64,000 nt of DNA, from NCBI GenBank assembly GCA_902607435.1, contig CACLJX010000006.1, positions 1 through 64,000 on the forward strand, in the 5' to 3' direction. Shown piece by piece: positions 46,755 through 55,547 of the stretch. Positions within the stretch are counted from its first letter, which is position 1; every line of letters starts with the position of its first letter. The notes under the pieces are model-generated. The model was not told where the DNA came from, made no database searches, and saw only the letters and a program-made list of their open reading frames with translations. Both the position numbers and the translations under genes were made by a program. Source of the DNA: an uncultured Alphaproteobacteria bacterium (lineage in GTDB: Bacteria > Pseudomonadota > Alphaproteobacteria > HIMB59 > GCA-002718135).

Positions 46755-47660
46755 ATGAATAAAATATACATGTGCGGAGTAGGAGGAATGCTTGGAGAAG
46801 CATTTTATAAACAATTTAAAAATGACTATATATTAAAATGTACTGATATTGATGTTAACGAAAGTTGGTTAACTTATTTAGATTTTCGAAATAGAGATGC
46901 TTATTATAAACAAGTAAACGAATTTAATCCTGATTATCTCTTTCATATTGGAGCTTATACTGATCTTGAATATTGTGAATTGCATGAGAAAGATACTTAT
47001 GAAACTAATACAAAGTCAGTTGAATATGCAGTCAAAATTTCCAATGATTTAAATATTCCTTTATTGTACATTAGTACAGCTGGAATATTTAAAGGAAACA
47101 AAGATGTTTATGATGAATCAGATAAGCCTGAACCACTTGGACACTATGGAAAATCCAAATATTTGGGTGAAATATTTGTTCAAGATCATTCTAATAAATA
47201 TCTTATTTGTCGCGCTGGTTGGATGATGGGAGCAGGAGAAAAAAAAGATAAAAAATTTATTCAAAAAATGATTAAGCAGATCTCTGATGGCAATAATATC
47301 CTTAATGTTGTTAATGATAAATTAGGAACCCCAACTTATACTCAAGATTTTGCTAAGAATGTAAAACTGCTTATAGAAAAAAACCAAACTGGTTTATTCA
47401 ATATGGTCTGTGGAGGATTCACAAGTCGTTTTGAAGTATGCAAAGAATTGATAAAATTACTAAACTTAGAAGATGAAATTGAGATAAGGCAAGTATCATC
47501 TGATTATTTTGCAAAAGAATATTTTGCAGAACGCCCAGATTGTGAAAGACTTGTTAACAAACATTTGGATGATCTGAGCTTGAATATCATGCGAGATTGG
47601 CGGATAACTCTAAAAGAATATCTTAATGATTATTATAGAGAATTGATTTATAAAACCTAA
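46755..47660 (+). CDS. RmlD-like sugar reductase
   Basis: This 301-residue SDR resembles dTDP-4-dehydrorhamnose reductase: MCGVGGMLGEAF, HIGAYTDLEYCE, ISTAGIFKG and YGKSKYLGE. It differs clearly from rfbD at 17828, so it probably acts on another nucleotide sugar. Its last 37 codons, the following spacer and the start of the next gene are duplicated at 57115-57318. The acyl carrier protein gene that presumably once followed it is now 9.6 kb away. Confidence 0.8.
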   Translation: MNKIYMCGVGGMLGEAFYKQFKNDYILKCTDIDVNESWLTYLDFRNRDAYYKQVNEFNPDYLFHIGAYTDLEYCELHEKDTYETNTKSVEYAVKISNDLNIPLLYISTAGIFKGNKDVYDESDKPEPLGHYGKSKYLGEIFVQDHSNKYLICRAGWMMGAGEKKDKKFIQKMIKQISDGNNILNVVNDKLGTPTYTQDFAKNVKLLIEKNQTGLFNMVCGGFTSRFEVCKELIKLLNLEDEIEIRQVSSDYFAKEYFAERPDCERLVNKHLDDLSLNIMRDWRITLKEYLNDYYRELIYKT

Positions 47661-47753
47661 TTAGCAAGTCTACATGTTGGAAAATTCGGAAAAATTATTG
47701 ATCTTAATATCAAAAGTACTTGAAGTTAGTAAGAGTGAAATTAATGACAATAC
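47550..47753 (+). repeat. Left copy of 204-bp direct repeat
   Basis: These bases recur at 57115-57318 in the same orientation with one difference (C at 47558, T at 57123). The copy covers the end of the RmlD-like gene, the spacer and the first 26 codons of an acyl carrier protein gene, then diverges. It marks the left edge of an inserted 9.4-kb segment. Confidence 0.95.
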
Positions 47754-47805
47754 TGCATGCTTAAACGATTACTTTTTTTTTATTTTTTTAAGATTATATA
47801 AATAA
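47674..47805 (+). pseudogene. Truncated acyl carrier protein gene
   Basis: The first 26 codons (MLENSEKLLI...INDN) are identical to those of the intact acyl carrier protein at 57239. The sequence then runs into unrelated codons and stops at 47805 after 43 codons. The phosphopantetheine serine (Ser37 in the intact gene) is missing, so this copy cannot work as a carrier. The break coincides with the end of the direct repeat. Confidence 0.9.
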
Positions 47806-47822
47806 ATTTAAAAAAAATATTA

Positions 47823-48875
47823 TTATCTTAACAATGAAATTATTATTTTCATTTTATTTATTGGTCCAGTAGTTATTCTTATATATTTTTCATAACCTTT
47901 AATGGAAATGTCTTTGCCTATTAAAATTTTATGTTTATTTAACTTTTTTAAAAAATTAATTTTTTTGATATTGGGTTTTATAAAAATAAAGTTAGCATGA
48001 GAGTCAATAAAATCTATACTATTAAATTTAAGAAATTTTATTATTAATTCTTTACCTTTTTTATTTTCACTAATATATTTTTTTCTTATATTGGGATTAT
48101 CAAGTAAAATCTCCGCGGCTAATATTCCAAGTGAATTTACTTCATACATTGGTTTAAAAGAATATAAAAGCTTAGCCAATGATAATTCTGCAATTAAATA
48201 TCCTACTCTTAACCCAGCAATACCATAAGATTTAGAAAAAGTTCTACTAATAATAATATTCGGAAATTTAGATAATAATGTTAGCGCAGTTTGTTTAGAG
48301 AATCCATAATATGCTTCATCGACTAAAACAGGAATTTTATAATTATTTGCCTTTTTTACAATTTTTTCCATATTTGATGACGATATTAATGTTCCTGTTG
48401 GACTATTTGGATTGGCTATTATTATTAATGAAACGTCATCATCTATTTTATTTAAAAAATGATCAATATTAATTTTTAAATCTTTATTGTAGTTAATTTT
48501 AACTTGTCTGGCACAAAAAAGTTTACAATACACTTCAATCATACCAAAAGTAGGATTAAGTGTTATAACTTTATCTTTAGGTGAAACAAATAAATCAAAA
48601 CAATTTTTTATTGCAGCATCAGAACCTGCGGTTATTACTAATTGTTCTATTTTAATGTTATGATAATTAGCTAACTTGTTATAAAGATTTTTAGTTTCAG
48701 GATATGAATTTAAATAAAAGGAATTTATTTTTTTAAAAAATTTTTTTATAAACTCATCTTCAAATGACGATATTCTTTCATTTTTGTCTAGTCTTAATTT
48801 TTTATATCTAGATAAAAACTCTCCTCTTAGTCTTAAATTTTGACTCACCCATTTTTTATGTTTAATCAAAGTCAA
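47823..48875 (-). CDS. HisC-like PLP aminotransferase
   Basis: This 350-residue fold-type I enzyme resembles histidinol-phosphate aminotransferase and the related threonine-phosphate decarboxylase CobD. It shows KLRLDKNERIS, VITAGSDAAIKN, IIANPNSPTGTLI, VLVDEAYYGFS and the Schiff-base Lys in SRTFSKSYGIAGLRVGY. Length and motifs fit HisC, but hisG/hisD are far away and the neighbours are surface-sugar genes. A CobD or phosphonate/amino-sugar role is possible. It is the last gene of the minus-strand block. Confidence 0.75.
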   Translation of the reverse strand: MTLIKHKKWVSQNLRLRGEFLSRYKKLRLDKNERISSFEDEFIKKFFKKINSFYLNSYPETKNLYNKLANYHNIKIEQLVITAGSDAAIKNCFDLFVSPKDKVITLNPTFGMIEVYCKLFCARQVKINYNKDLKINIDHFLNKIDDDVSLIIIANPNSPTGTLISSSNMEKIVKKANNYKIPVLVDEAYYGFSKQTALTLLSKFPNIIISRTFSKSYGIAGLRVGYLIAELSLAKLLYSFKPMYEVNSLGILAAEILLDNPNIRKKYISENKKGKELIIKFLKFNSIDFIDSHANFIFIKPNIKKINFLKKLNKHKILIGKDISIKGYEKYIRITTGPINKMKIIISLLR

Positions 48876-48917
48876 AGAATTACAATCTTATATTATTTAA
48901 ATAAATTAAAATTTTTT

Positions 48918-49760
48918 TCATTTTTTTAACCAAATTTGATTATAGCTTGTATTTAATTTTGTATTATTGAAAATTGGTGAGTGATACTTTCCTGTGAAAA
49001 TAAAACCAGATTTTTCTAAATAAGATTTGCATTCTGATTTTTGTTTCTCAAATTTGTCATCAATTTCAACTAATAAGGATTTTGTTTTTCTTAAAGTTTC
49101 TGATCCGCCTTTCAAAATTAAATGCTCGATACCATCTACATCAATTTTAATATAATCAGGATGAGATATTTTCATTAAATTAATTACTTCATCCATAGAA
49201 ATTCCTAATGTTGAATAATTAAATGTTTTTTTAATATTTGAACCATCATGAGTATATTCATGTTCAAAAGTAGATAAAGCTCCACCCAAATCTGTTGAAG
49301 TCATATTAAATTTACTTAAAGTCAGTTTTTCTGTTAGAGCTATCGGAATCATTATAATTTTTTCAGATAAATTATTTAAATATATATTTCTTGCCAATAG
49401 TTCTAAATTAAATACTGAAGGTTCAAATGAAAAAACTTTACAGTCCCTATGTTTTGCAGCATAACAACTATATAGACCAATATTTGCACCTATATCCCAA
49501 AAAATACTATTTTTCTCAAAACTATCAATCCATTCAAGTGTTTCAGGTTCTTTATTTGAAAATGTTTTAACACGAAATCTATTTATATTGTTCGGTACTG
49601 TAAATTTCAAATCAATCTCATTATGTTGTATTTGAATAACATGATTCATAGCGTTATTTATCAAAATCTCATTCAACCGCATTCCTATTTTTGAATTTAA
49701 TAAAAAAGCAAAGAATGTCTTTAAAAAATTTCTAATTAAGTCTTTAATTTTTTGTTTCAT
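48918..49760 (-). CDS. FkbM-family methyltransferase
   Basis: This 280-residue class I SAM methyltransferase belongs to the FkbM group. It shows SIFWDIGANIGLYSCYAA (motif I), VFSFEPSVFNLELL, and YIKIDVDGIEHLILKGG, the diagnostic FkbM segment. SLLVEIDD follows. FkbM proteins O-methylate sugars or polyketides and are common in LPS loci. The N-terminal 30 residues are basic and hydrophobic and may associate with the membrane. Confidence 0.85.
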   Translation of the reverse strand: MKQKIKDLIRNFLKTFFAFLLNSKIGMRLNEILINNAMNHVIQIQHNEIDLKFTVPNNINRFRVKTFSNKEPETLEWIDSFEKNSIFWDIGANIGLYSCYAAKHRDCKVFSFEPSVFNLELLARNIYLNNLSEKIIMIPIALTEKLTLSKFNMTSTDLGGALSTFEHEYTHDGSNIKKTFNYSTLGISMDEVINLMKISHPDYIKIDVDGIEHLILKGGSETLRKTKSLLVEIDDKFEKQKSECKSYLEKSGFIFTGKYHSPIFNNTKLNTSYNQIWLKK

Positions 49761-49793
49761 TAATTAAATTTATATAGAAATTTGCACAGAACA

Positions 49794-50951
49794 TTAAACC
49801 ACAGAACATTTGTTGCAAGGAGATATAGATTTTCGAATATTTTTTAGATGTTTTTGACGAATTTTTTCATAATTATTTGATCTCCACAATTTTGATAAAT
49901 TGTCATTCAATATATTTCCTGTAGATAAAAAAGATTTATAATCAACATCACATGGATTAATTTTTCCATCCCACCAAACGAACATACGCCTCCATAAATC
50001 AGAACAAGGGGTGTTGATTGAATTTATCGGTGAACCATAAACATTTTCCCATGGTATATAATTTACAAAAGCTACTTGATCAACAAGTCCACCCCAATAA
50101 CTTTCCATATCATCAAGTTTTTGTTTTTCATTTATTTTAACACCTGAAACTCTTGTTATTATATTTGAATCAGGATAATGAGTTTCCTTAATTTTTTTAA
50201 ATTTTTCAATATTTGAGAGAATTTTACTTAATTTCCCATTAACTCTTAGTTTACTATATAATTCATCATCAGCTGCATCAGCTGAAAAAACTACAGTTTT
50301 AATTCCACTTTTCAATATAGCATGAGATTTTTCCTCACTTAATATGGAAGCATTAGTATTAATTTTTAAATTCAGAAATTTACCACAAGTATATTCTAGC
50401 ATTTTATTTATTTCTGGACACATTAAAGGTTCTCCCCGAGAAGCTATAGAAATAAACTCAATGACACCTTCGGCTTGGTCAATAATTTTTTTAAACATAT
50501 CTAAAGTCATATGTCCCATAAAGCCATTTGAACGTTTATTAAAAAAATTATCAGTTTGGTAACAAAAAACACATCTGTAATTACATATTGATGTTGGCTC
50601 AATTTGTAAAAATGGCGGATAGTCATCAATTATTTTTTTCAATGGATATATTTCATATCTATATCTATGTACCAGATATCTTGGAATATCATCATTTTTT
50701 AAAGTTTGTATTTCTTTAACAACATTTGGTGATAATTTGAATCTTTCATTGCTAGGAGAATTATTTTTGTATAAATCCTTTTTTACATTTAAAATAATAT
50801 CTTTTTCTTTATGATTTAGATCAATTAATTTATCTTCATTAAGTAATCCTTCAATTCTATTTAATAGTTTTTTTTCATTTTCTAGATTACGATCTACGAA
50901 TTTAAAAAAACTATTATGTTTATTGTAAATATTATTTTTTTCTGTCTTCAT
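49794..50951 (-). CDS. Radical SAM protein with SPASM-like C-terminus
   Basis: This radical SAM enzyme (385 residues from this start) has the 4Fe-4S motif CNYRCVFCYQT (CxxxCxxC) about 120 residues in. A C-terminal Cys-rich region follows, with CSDLWRR, GKINPCDVDYKS and a final CNKCSVV as in SPASM proteins. ISRGEP in the N-part corresponds to the GGEP SAM-binding motif. The start at 50951 (MKTEKN) avoids overlap with the upstream gene; ATG 50987 or 50966 are alternatives. The substrate is unknown. Similar proteins act in antibiotic-like or surface-sugar pathways. Confidence 0.75.
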   Translation of the reverse strand: MKTEKNNIYNKHNSFFKFVDRNLENEKKLLNRIEGLLNEDKLIDLNHKEKDIILNVKKDLYKNNSPSNERFKLSPNVVKEIQTLKNDDIPRYLVHRYRYEIYPLKKIIDDYPPFLQIEPTSICNYRCVFCYQTDNFFNKRSNGFMGHMTLDMFKKIIDQAEGVIEFISIASRGEPLMCPEINKMLEYTCGKFLNLKINTNASILSEEKSHAILKSGIKTVVFSADAADDELYSKLRVNGKLSKILSNIEKFKKIKETHYPDSNIITRVSGVKINEKQKLDDMESYWGGLVDQVAFVNYIPWENVYGSPINSINTPCSDLWRRMFVWWDGKINPCDVDYKSFLSTGNILNDNLSKLWRSNNYEKIRQKHLKNIRKSISPCNKCSVV

Positions 50952-50955
50952 TGTT

Positions 50956-51690
50956 TTAAAAACCATTTTTAGTAAGCCAATATTCAACTAATGGAATTTG
51001 CCATTCATAATCAACATCACATCCTCCCCATGAAAATATAGGTGCTATCTTATTTCCCATCCATTTTTGAGGGAGCATACCTTTTTCAAGATTTTCTAGA
51101 CATCTTGGTCTTACTACTGATACTGACATATCAGCAAAATAAACATCTCCTTGTGAATCTCGGTCACAATTTAAACTGCGAGGATCTCCAAATGTTTCAA
51201 AAGGAACAAAAGGCTTCAAAACCCCCTCTGAATTGATTTTTCTAGCTCTAAGGGGACTCCACATATTGTATACAGATGTTGTTACAGCTGAATCCAATGA
51301 AGGATCTTTTTTTAATATTTCTATACCTTCATCTATAAGTTTAGAAGTTATGGTAGGGCTATTTGCAAATAGCAGAACTATTAGTTCAATTTTATTATTT
51401 TTTTCAGAAAGTTTCTTTTTAATTTCAAAATAACCATGTTCAAACACATGATCTCCTAAAGCCTTGTTAGTAGTTAATTTTTTTGGTCTTTCTATTATTT
51501 CAATATTATAAGATTTACTTATTCTTTTTATTTTTGGACAATCAGTTGAAACAAAAATATTATTTATATATTTAGAGTTTGAAGCTGCGATAAGAGGATA
51601 TGCACATAATGGCCTACCTAAAACAGGAAAAGTATTTTTACCTGGAAAACCAGAGCTACCAGCCCTTCCAATCATCAACGCACATATCAT
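50956..51690 (-). CDS. Third CMP-sugar cytidylyltransferase-like protein
   Basis: This 244-residue nucleotidyltransferase has ALMIGRAGSSGFPGKNTFPV and RPLCAYPLIAA at the CTP-binding N-terminus, IFVSTDCPKIKRI, and VLLFANSPTITSKL in place of the usual LQPTSP motif. The C-terminus ends DVDYEWQIPLVEYWL (Asp pair). It is related to the NeuA/KdsB fold but is distant from the two NeuA-like proteins at 31292 and 36004. It heads the minus-strand block of the inserted segment. Confidence 0.72.
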   Translation of the reverse strand: MICALMIGRAGSSGFPGKNTFPVLGRPLCAYPLIAASNSKYINNIFVSTDCPKIKRISKSYNIEIIERPKKLTTNKALGDHVFEHGYFEIKKKLSEKNNKIELIVLLFANSPTITSKLIDEGIEILKKDPSLDSAVTTSVYNMWSPLRARKINSEGVLKPFVPFETFGDPRSLNCDRDSQGDVYFADMSVSVVRPRCLENLEKGMLPQKWMGNKIAPIFSWGGCDVDYEWQIPLVEYWLTKNGF

Positions 51691-51920
51691 TAATTATATA
51701 CTCAACATTTTTTCTTTTTATAAATTACTCTAATATAGATGCAAATCAAAAATTATATATATATCAAAAAAAATCCGAAAAACTAAAGAACAATTAATAT
51801 AAGTATAATTTATGGCATAATTGTTTTAAGATAAAGAATATTATAATAGCACGATTAAGTATAATTATTTTTTTGTTTTATTATATTTAATAATAAAAAT
51901 AATAAGTTTAAATAATTTAG
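51691..51920. other. Intergenic AT-rich stretch
   Basis: I see no gene or RNA in this stretch. It is composed almost entirely of A and T and lies between the minus-strand block and the dioxygenase remnant. Confidence 0.5.
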
Positions 51921-52094
51921 ACACTAAAATATTTATTCGCTCCAGAGAATATTAAGAGAAATAATGGTCTTTATAAAGATTCAGAAGATTTATTTAGAGA
52001 AAAAGGATTTTGTGTAATTAAAAATTTTATTGATATAAAAAATCTAGAATATTTCCAAATCTTTATCTTGAATATATTTAAAGTTATACTTTAA
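51921..52094 (+). pseudogene. Possible remnant of a PhyH-type dioxygenase gene
   Basis: One plus-strand frame encodes DSEDLFREKGFCVIKNFID and then runs into unrelated sequence before a stop. The segment resembles the start of phytanoyl-CoA-dioxygenase-like (PhyH) proteins, where xGxxVIKNxI precedes the catalytic domain. No in-frame ATG, GTG or TTG start is present. The rest of the domain, including iron ligands, is absent. Its end overlaps the minus-strand gene, suggesting a past recombination junction. Evidence is short, so treat as tentative. Confidence 0.3.
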
Positions 52095-52433
52095 AGCTAA
52101 TTCTGCTTTATGAAGTTCTATGCCCATATCGGCAGCATGTTGCAATGTTGAAATAAATTTTTTTTTTATAAGCGTGTTAACTATTTCTATAGCATTTTTA
52201 CCTGTAATTTCTACGATCATATCGTGAATGGGATCATTGCCTAATTTAGAAAATAAACAATAACCTACTCTTATTAGGTTTGATTTCTTATCAAGCTTAA
52301 TTAAAAAATATCCTTTGGGGTCCATAACCCAGTCTTTTATTTTGTCATATTTAGCAGGTATTTTTTTTTTAATATTTTTTTTGATTTTCCACCATTTTCC
52401 TCTTATTAAATTGCTATTTTTATTTATTTTCAT
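52044..52433 (-). CDS. DUF4346-like small protein
   Basis: This 129-residue protein has DPKGYFLIKLDKKSNLIRVG, then VEITGKNAIEIVNTLIKK, and LQHAADMGIELHKAELALKY followed by YIQDKDL. This pattern recalls DUF4346 proteins, whose C-terminal HAAYLGREL/KAE signature I know from cyanobacteria and other groups; I am moderately sure. Function is not established. The in-frame ATG at 52475 adds 14 hydrophobic residues, so 52433 is preferred, though neither has a clear ribosome-binding site. It is divergent from the cobalamin riboswitch operon. Confidence 0.6.
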   Translation of the reverse strand: MKINKNSNLIRGKWWKIKKNIKKKIPAKYDKIKDWVMDPKGYFLIKLDKKSNLIRVGYCLFSKLGNDPIHDMIVEITGKNAIEIVNTLIKKKFISTLQHAADMGIELHKAELALKYNFKYIQDKDLEIF

Positions 52434-52559
52434 TTTAAAAATACATATACCAATAAAGAAAAAATTAAATATCAATTATACAATCTAATTTTGAATACAA
52501 ATTAATATATTTAATAAATATATTGAAAATCATCAAATTATATTTTAATTGATTATGTA

Positions 52560-52650
52560 AATTAGACTTATGGGAAATAATGTGAGATTCATCAACTGTA
52601 CCCGCAACGGTAATAAACATAAGGTTTGAAGTCCGAATGCCTATAAATTC
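52560..52650 (+). promoter_or_regulatory. Cobalamin riboswitch
   Basis: The sequence TGGGAAATAATGTGAGATTC is followed by ACTGTACCCGCAACGGTAA (52595-52613) and AGTCCGAATGCC (52630-52641). These match the conserved GGGAA...GTGaxAtC, CCCGCAAC and GxCCGAnxxCC elements of cobalamin aptamers. It is a short variant without long P5/P6 peripheral arms. A Shine-Dalgarno GAGGA (52661-52665) lies just after it, before the ATG at 52673. Occlusion of that site on B12 binding is the likely control, but the switching stem is not obvious. Confidence 0.85.
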
Positions 52651-52672
52651 TTTTAAGTTCGAGGAATAAATT

Positions 52673-53197
52673 ATGAAAGAAAACTTTTTTTATCTAGTAT
52701 TTTTTGGGATTATTCTTGCGTTTTCTAGAATAATTCCTCATCCACCAAATTTCACGCCAATATTAGCATCCGCTATTATGGCACCTATGCTTATAAAAGA
52801 TAGATGGTTTGGTATAGCAATACCTATTGTAGCAATGTTTATAAGCGATATTATAATTGGTTTTTACTCTTATCAATTTGTAATTTATTCTTCTATTTTT
52901 GCAATAGCATTGGTTTCTCCTATGCGTAAAAACTATACCAGGTTAGGAATTATGACTGTGGTTGCTAGTGTATGGTTCTTTCTTACAACAAACTTTGCTG
53001 AATGGATTATATGGGATTATTATCCCAAAACATTCGAAGGTTTAATTACTTGTTATACTCTAGCAATACCATTTTTTAAAAATACTCTTATTAGTACCTG
53101 CTTATTTACAGGCCTATTAATATTTTCAATAAAATATTTAGAGCAATTAAATAAAAAAACTAGTTATTTAATTTCTAATTTATTAGCAAGAATCTAA
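52673..53197 (+). CDS. Cobalamin-regulated membrane protein (DUF6580-like)
   Basis: This 174-residue protein has about five transmembrane helices. Conserved-looking features are FSRIIPHPPNFTPI, ASAIMAPMLIKDRWFG, VAMFISDIIIGFY and TTNFAEWI. It resembles DUF6580-type proteins that lie behind B12 riboswitches beside TonB receptors in other bacteria, and may act in cobalamin passage through the inner membrane. It is controlled by the riboswitch directly upstream and lies in the same orientation as the receptor gene. Transport function is inferred. Confidence 0.72.
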   Translation: MKENFFYLVFFGIILAFSRIIPHPPNFTPILASAIMAPMLIKDRWFGIAIPIVAMFISDIIIGFYSYQFVIYSSIFAIALVSPMRKNYTRLGIMTVVASVWFFLTTNFAEWIIWDYYPKTFEGLITCYTLAIPFFKNTLISTCLFTGLLIFSIKYLEQLNKKTSYLISNLLARI

Positions 53198-53221
53198 ATA
53201 TCTTAAAAATTTTTAAGATAT
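53198..53221. repeat. Perfect 24-bp palindrome after the cobalamin membrane gene
   Basis: ATATCTTAAAAATTTTTAAGATAT reads identically on both strands and starts one base after a stop codon. It could form a hairpin or bind a dimeric regulator. No T-run follows, so it is not a clear terminator. Confidence 0.8.
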
Positions 53222-53268
53222 ATATAACTAAAAAATTAGATTAGCATTTTTAATAAGATCATAAGTAA

Positions 53269-55302
53269 ATGAATTTTATAAAATACAGTTTTTTTTATAT
53301 TTTAATTTTATTTAATACAAGCATAGTAGCCTTAGATGTAACAGTAAACATTCCTATTTACGAACCTTTGTCTAAAACAAGTTCTACTTCCATTACAGGA
53401 TCATCTAATATTATTATTGATCGAAAAGATTTAGAAAAATATGAAAACACTTCAATTCACGATGTTCTTGATTTAGAGAGTGGCATAAAAAATCGAAGTA
53501 TATACGGATCAAATTCATCCGGAAGTAAATCAACTTTGGATATCAGGGGTATGGGGGCGCAAGCAAAAAGTAATGTGCTGCTATTAATTAATGGTCAGCG
53601 TTTAAATAATATAGATATGTCTGAAATTGATTTTCCTAGTATACCGAAGGAAAGTATAGATAGAATAGAAATTTTTAAGGGAAATGCAGCATCCGTACTT
53701 TACGGTGATGGAGCAATAGGGGGGGCGATAAATATAATTACAAATCCAGATATTAATAAAGAGTCAATAAATGAAGTATTGGTAAAAAATGGTACGTTTA
53801 ACAATAGAGAGCTTGTTTGGAATTATTCCCAAAAATTAGACAAATATTCTTTTAACACATATTTTAATCATACAGAAACAGATGGATATAGAGATGAAAA
53901 TGAACAACAACAAAATAATATAATATCTGAACTGAAATATTCTGGTAAAAATGGTGATCATTTTTTTACTATTAGTTTTAGTGAACAAATCATGAGTACG
54001 CCAAGTGATCGAAGTCAAGATCAACTTTTCAATGATAGAAGAGGTTCTGATACTCCTGATGATTATATTAATAGTGAAGGAGGATCTATTCTTTATGGTA
54101 CGGATTATAAATTAAGTGATCATATAACTTTTATTTTAAACAGTAGTTTTAGACTAAAAGATTCATATTCAGATTTACAATCTACTAGTAGTCCATCTTA
54201 CAGCGATTCATCTATGACGAATTATCAGTTTACACCAAGAATTAAACATGTAACAAATTTTTTTGGTAAGATTTTAAAATCAAACTATGGTCTTGATCTT
54301 CAATATGCAGACTATAAATCTTATCGAAAAGAAACTAAAAATGCCATTCCTTTGCATGTGTATGATGCTTGGCAAGCAACTCAATCTATATATGCTCAAC
54401 AGTCTATTTATCTAACAAATACTACAACTTTAGGAACAGGATTAAGATTACAAAGAAATCTTATTGCAATAGGAGATCATTTAGATGTCAACGCACCAGA
54501 TTATGCTGGTTGGCAAGAAGAGCATAAAACTCTTTCTGATCAAGAAACGAATTATGCTGTTAACATTGGTTTAGATCACGCCGTTAATAAAAAATCAATT
54601 ATTTATGGAAGATTAGGAAATGGATTTAGGTATCCTAATATTGATGATAGGATAGGGGGGTCTGGCGGCACATCTTTAGAGCTGAATACTCAAACAACTA
54701 AAGATTTTGAAATAGGTTCAAAATTTGCATCTAATAATTTTTCTTCTAATGTTTCGACATATATTATTGAAGGTAAAAATGAGCTTGCATACGATACTGA
54801 TGCTTTTGAAAATATTAATATAAATTCAACTAGAAGATACGGTATTGAATTAAATATAAAAAATAAAATATCAGATAAATTAAATCTAACGAATAATTTT
54901 ACATTTGCAAAAGCTAAGTATATTTCAGGAGATCAAGGAACTTATGCAACAGATTTTAAAGGTAATGATGTTCCTCTTGTTCCTCAATACTCCATAGATA
55001 CTAGCCTTGAATGGAAGATTTCAGAATTTACGAAAATTATTCCAACAATAAAGTATCAAGATGATATGAGAATGGAAAGTGATGATGAAAATTTTCAAGA
55101 AACTAAAGTACCCAGTTATGTTAAAGTGAATATGAGTATTACTTCTAAATTGGGTAAATTTTTTTCTACATTATCCATCAATAATATTTTTAATGAAAAG
55201 TATCATAATTATGCTGTTGCAAGTTCTAGCACACAAGGTGCATATAATGCTTACCCAGAACCTGGAAGAGAAATTATTTTCGGTGTAAGAATGAAATTTT
55301 AA
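53269..55302 (+). CDS. TonB-dependent outer-membrane receptor (BtuB-like)
   Basis: This 677-residue outer-membrane receptor has an N-terminal signal peptide (FYILILFNTSIVA). A plug domain follows (about residues 45-155: IHDVLDLESGIKNRS, LDIRGMGAQ, VLLLINGQRLNN, IDRIEIFKGNAASVLYGDGA, IGGAINIIT). The rest is a 22-stranded barrel ending in Phe (FGVRMKF). The riboswitch and the cobalamin-regulated membrane gene upstream point to corrinoid uptake. A 71-bp spacer with a palindrome separates it from the upstream gene, so it is probably cotranscribed under riboswitch control. Confidence 0.88.
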   Translation: MNFIKYSFFYILILFNTSIVALDVTVNIPIYEPLSKTSSTSITGSSNIIIDRKDLEKYENTSIHDVLDLESGIKNRSIYGSNSSGSKSTLDIRGMGAQAKSNVLLLINGQRLNNIDMSEIDFPSIPKESIDRIEIFKGNAASVLYGDGAIGGAINIITNPDINKESINEVLVKNGTFNNRELVWNYSQKLDKYSFNTYFNHTETDGYRDENEQQQNNIISELKYSGKNGDHFFTISFSEQIMSTPSDRSQDQLFNDRRGSDTPDDYINSEGGSILYGTDYKLSDHITFILNSSFRLKDSYSDLQSTSSPSYSDSSMTNYQFTPRIKHVTNFFGKILKSNYGLDLQYADYKSYRKETKNAIPLHVYDAWQATQSIYAQQSIYLTNTTTLGTGLRLQRNLIAIGDHLDVNAPDYAGWQEEHKTLSDQETNYAVNIGLDHAVNKKSIIYGRLGNGFRYPNIDDRIGGSGGTSLELNTQTTKDFEIGSKFASNNFSSNVSTYIIEGKNELAYDTDAFENININSTRRYGIELNIKNKISDKLNLTNNFTFAKAKYISGDQGTYATDFKGNDVPLVPQYSIDTSLEWKISEFTKIIPTIKYQDDMRMESDDENFQETKVPSYVKVNMSITSKLGKFFSTLSINNIFNEKYHNYAVASSSTQGAYNAYPEPGREIIFGVRMKF

Positions 55303-55457
55303 TAATTAGTATTTTTTTATCCAGGTTTTCGTAACACTATAACTTTATTGAAGATTATATTCAGATAATTTTATAAAGAGATTACAATATTTAACAGGAT
55401 TACCAGCTAAATTATATTAATATAACAATAATATGATTTATTTTCTATTCTATCTTT

Positions 55458-55486
55458 TTGACCTAATATATAATACTTTGTATAAA
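55458..55486 (+). promoter_or_regulatory. Sigma-70-type promoter
   Basis: TTGACC (55458-55463), a 17-base spacer and TATAAA (55481-55486) match the -35/-10 consensus at 10 of 12 positions. Transcription would start near 55493 and read into the radical SAM gene at 55548. The remaining gap 55303-55457 holds no gene that I can see. Confidence 0.6.
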
Positions 55487-55547
55487 TAGTATTTTATATG
55501 TTAATCTTACAAGATTTAGCTAATAATTTTTTATATCAAAATAATAA

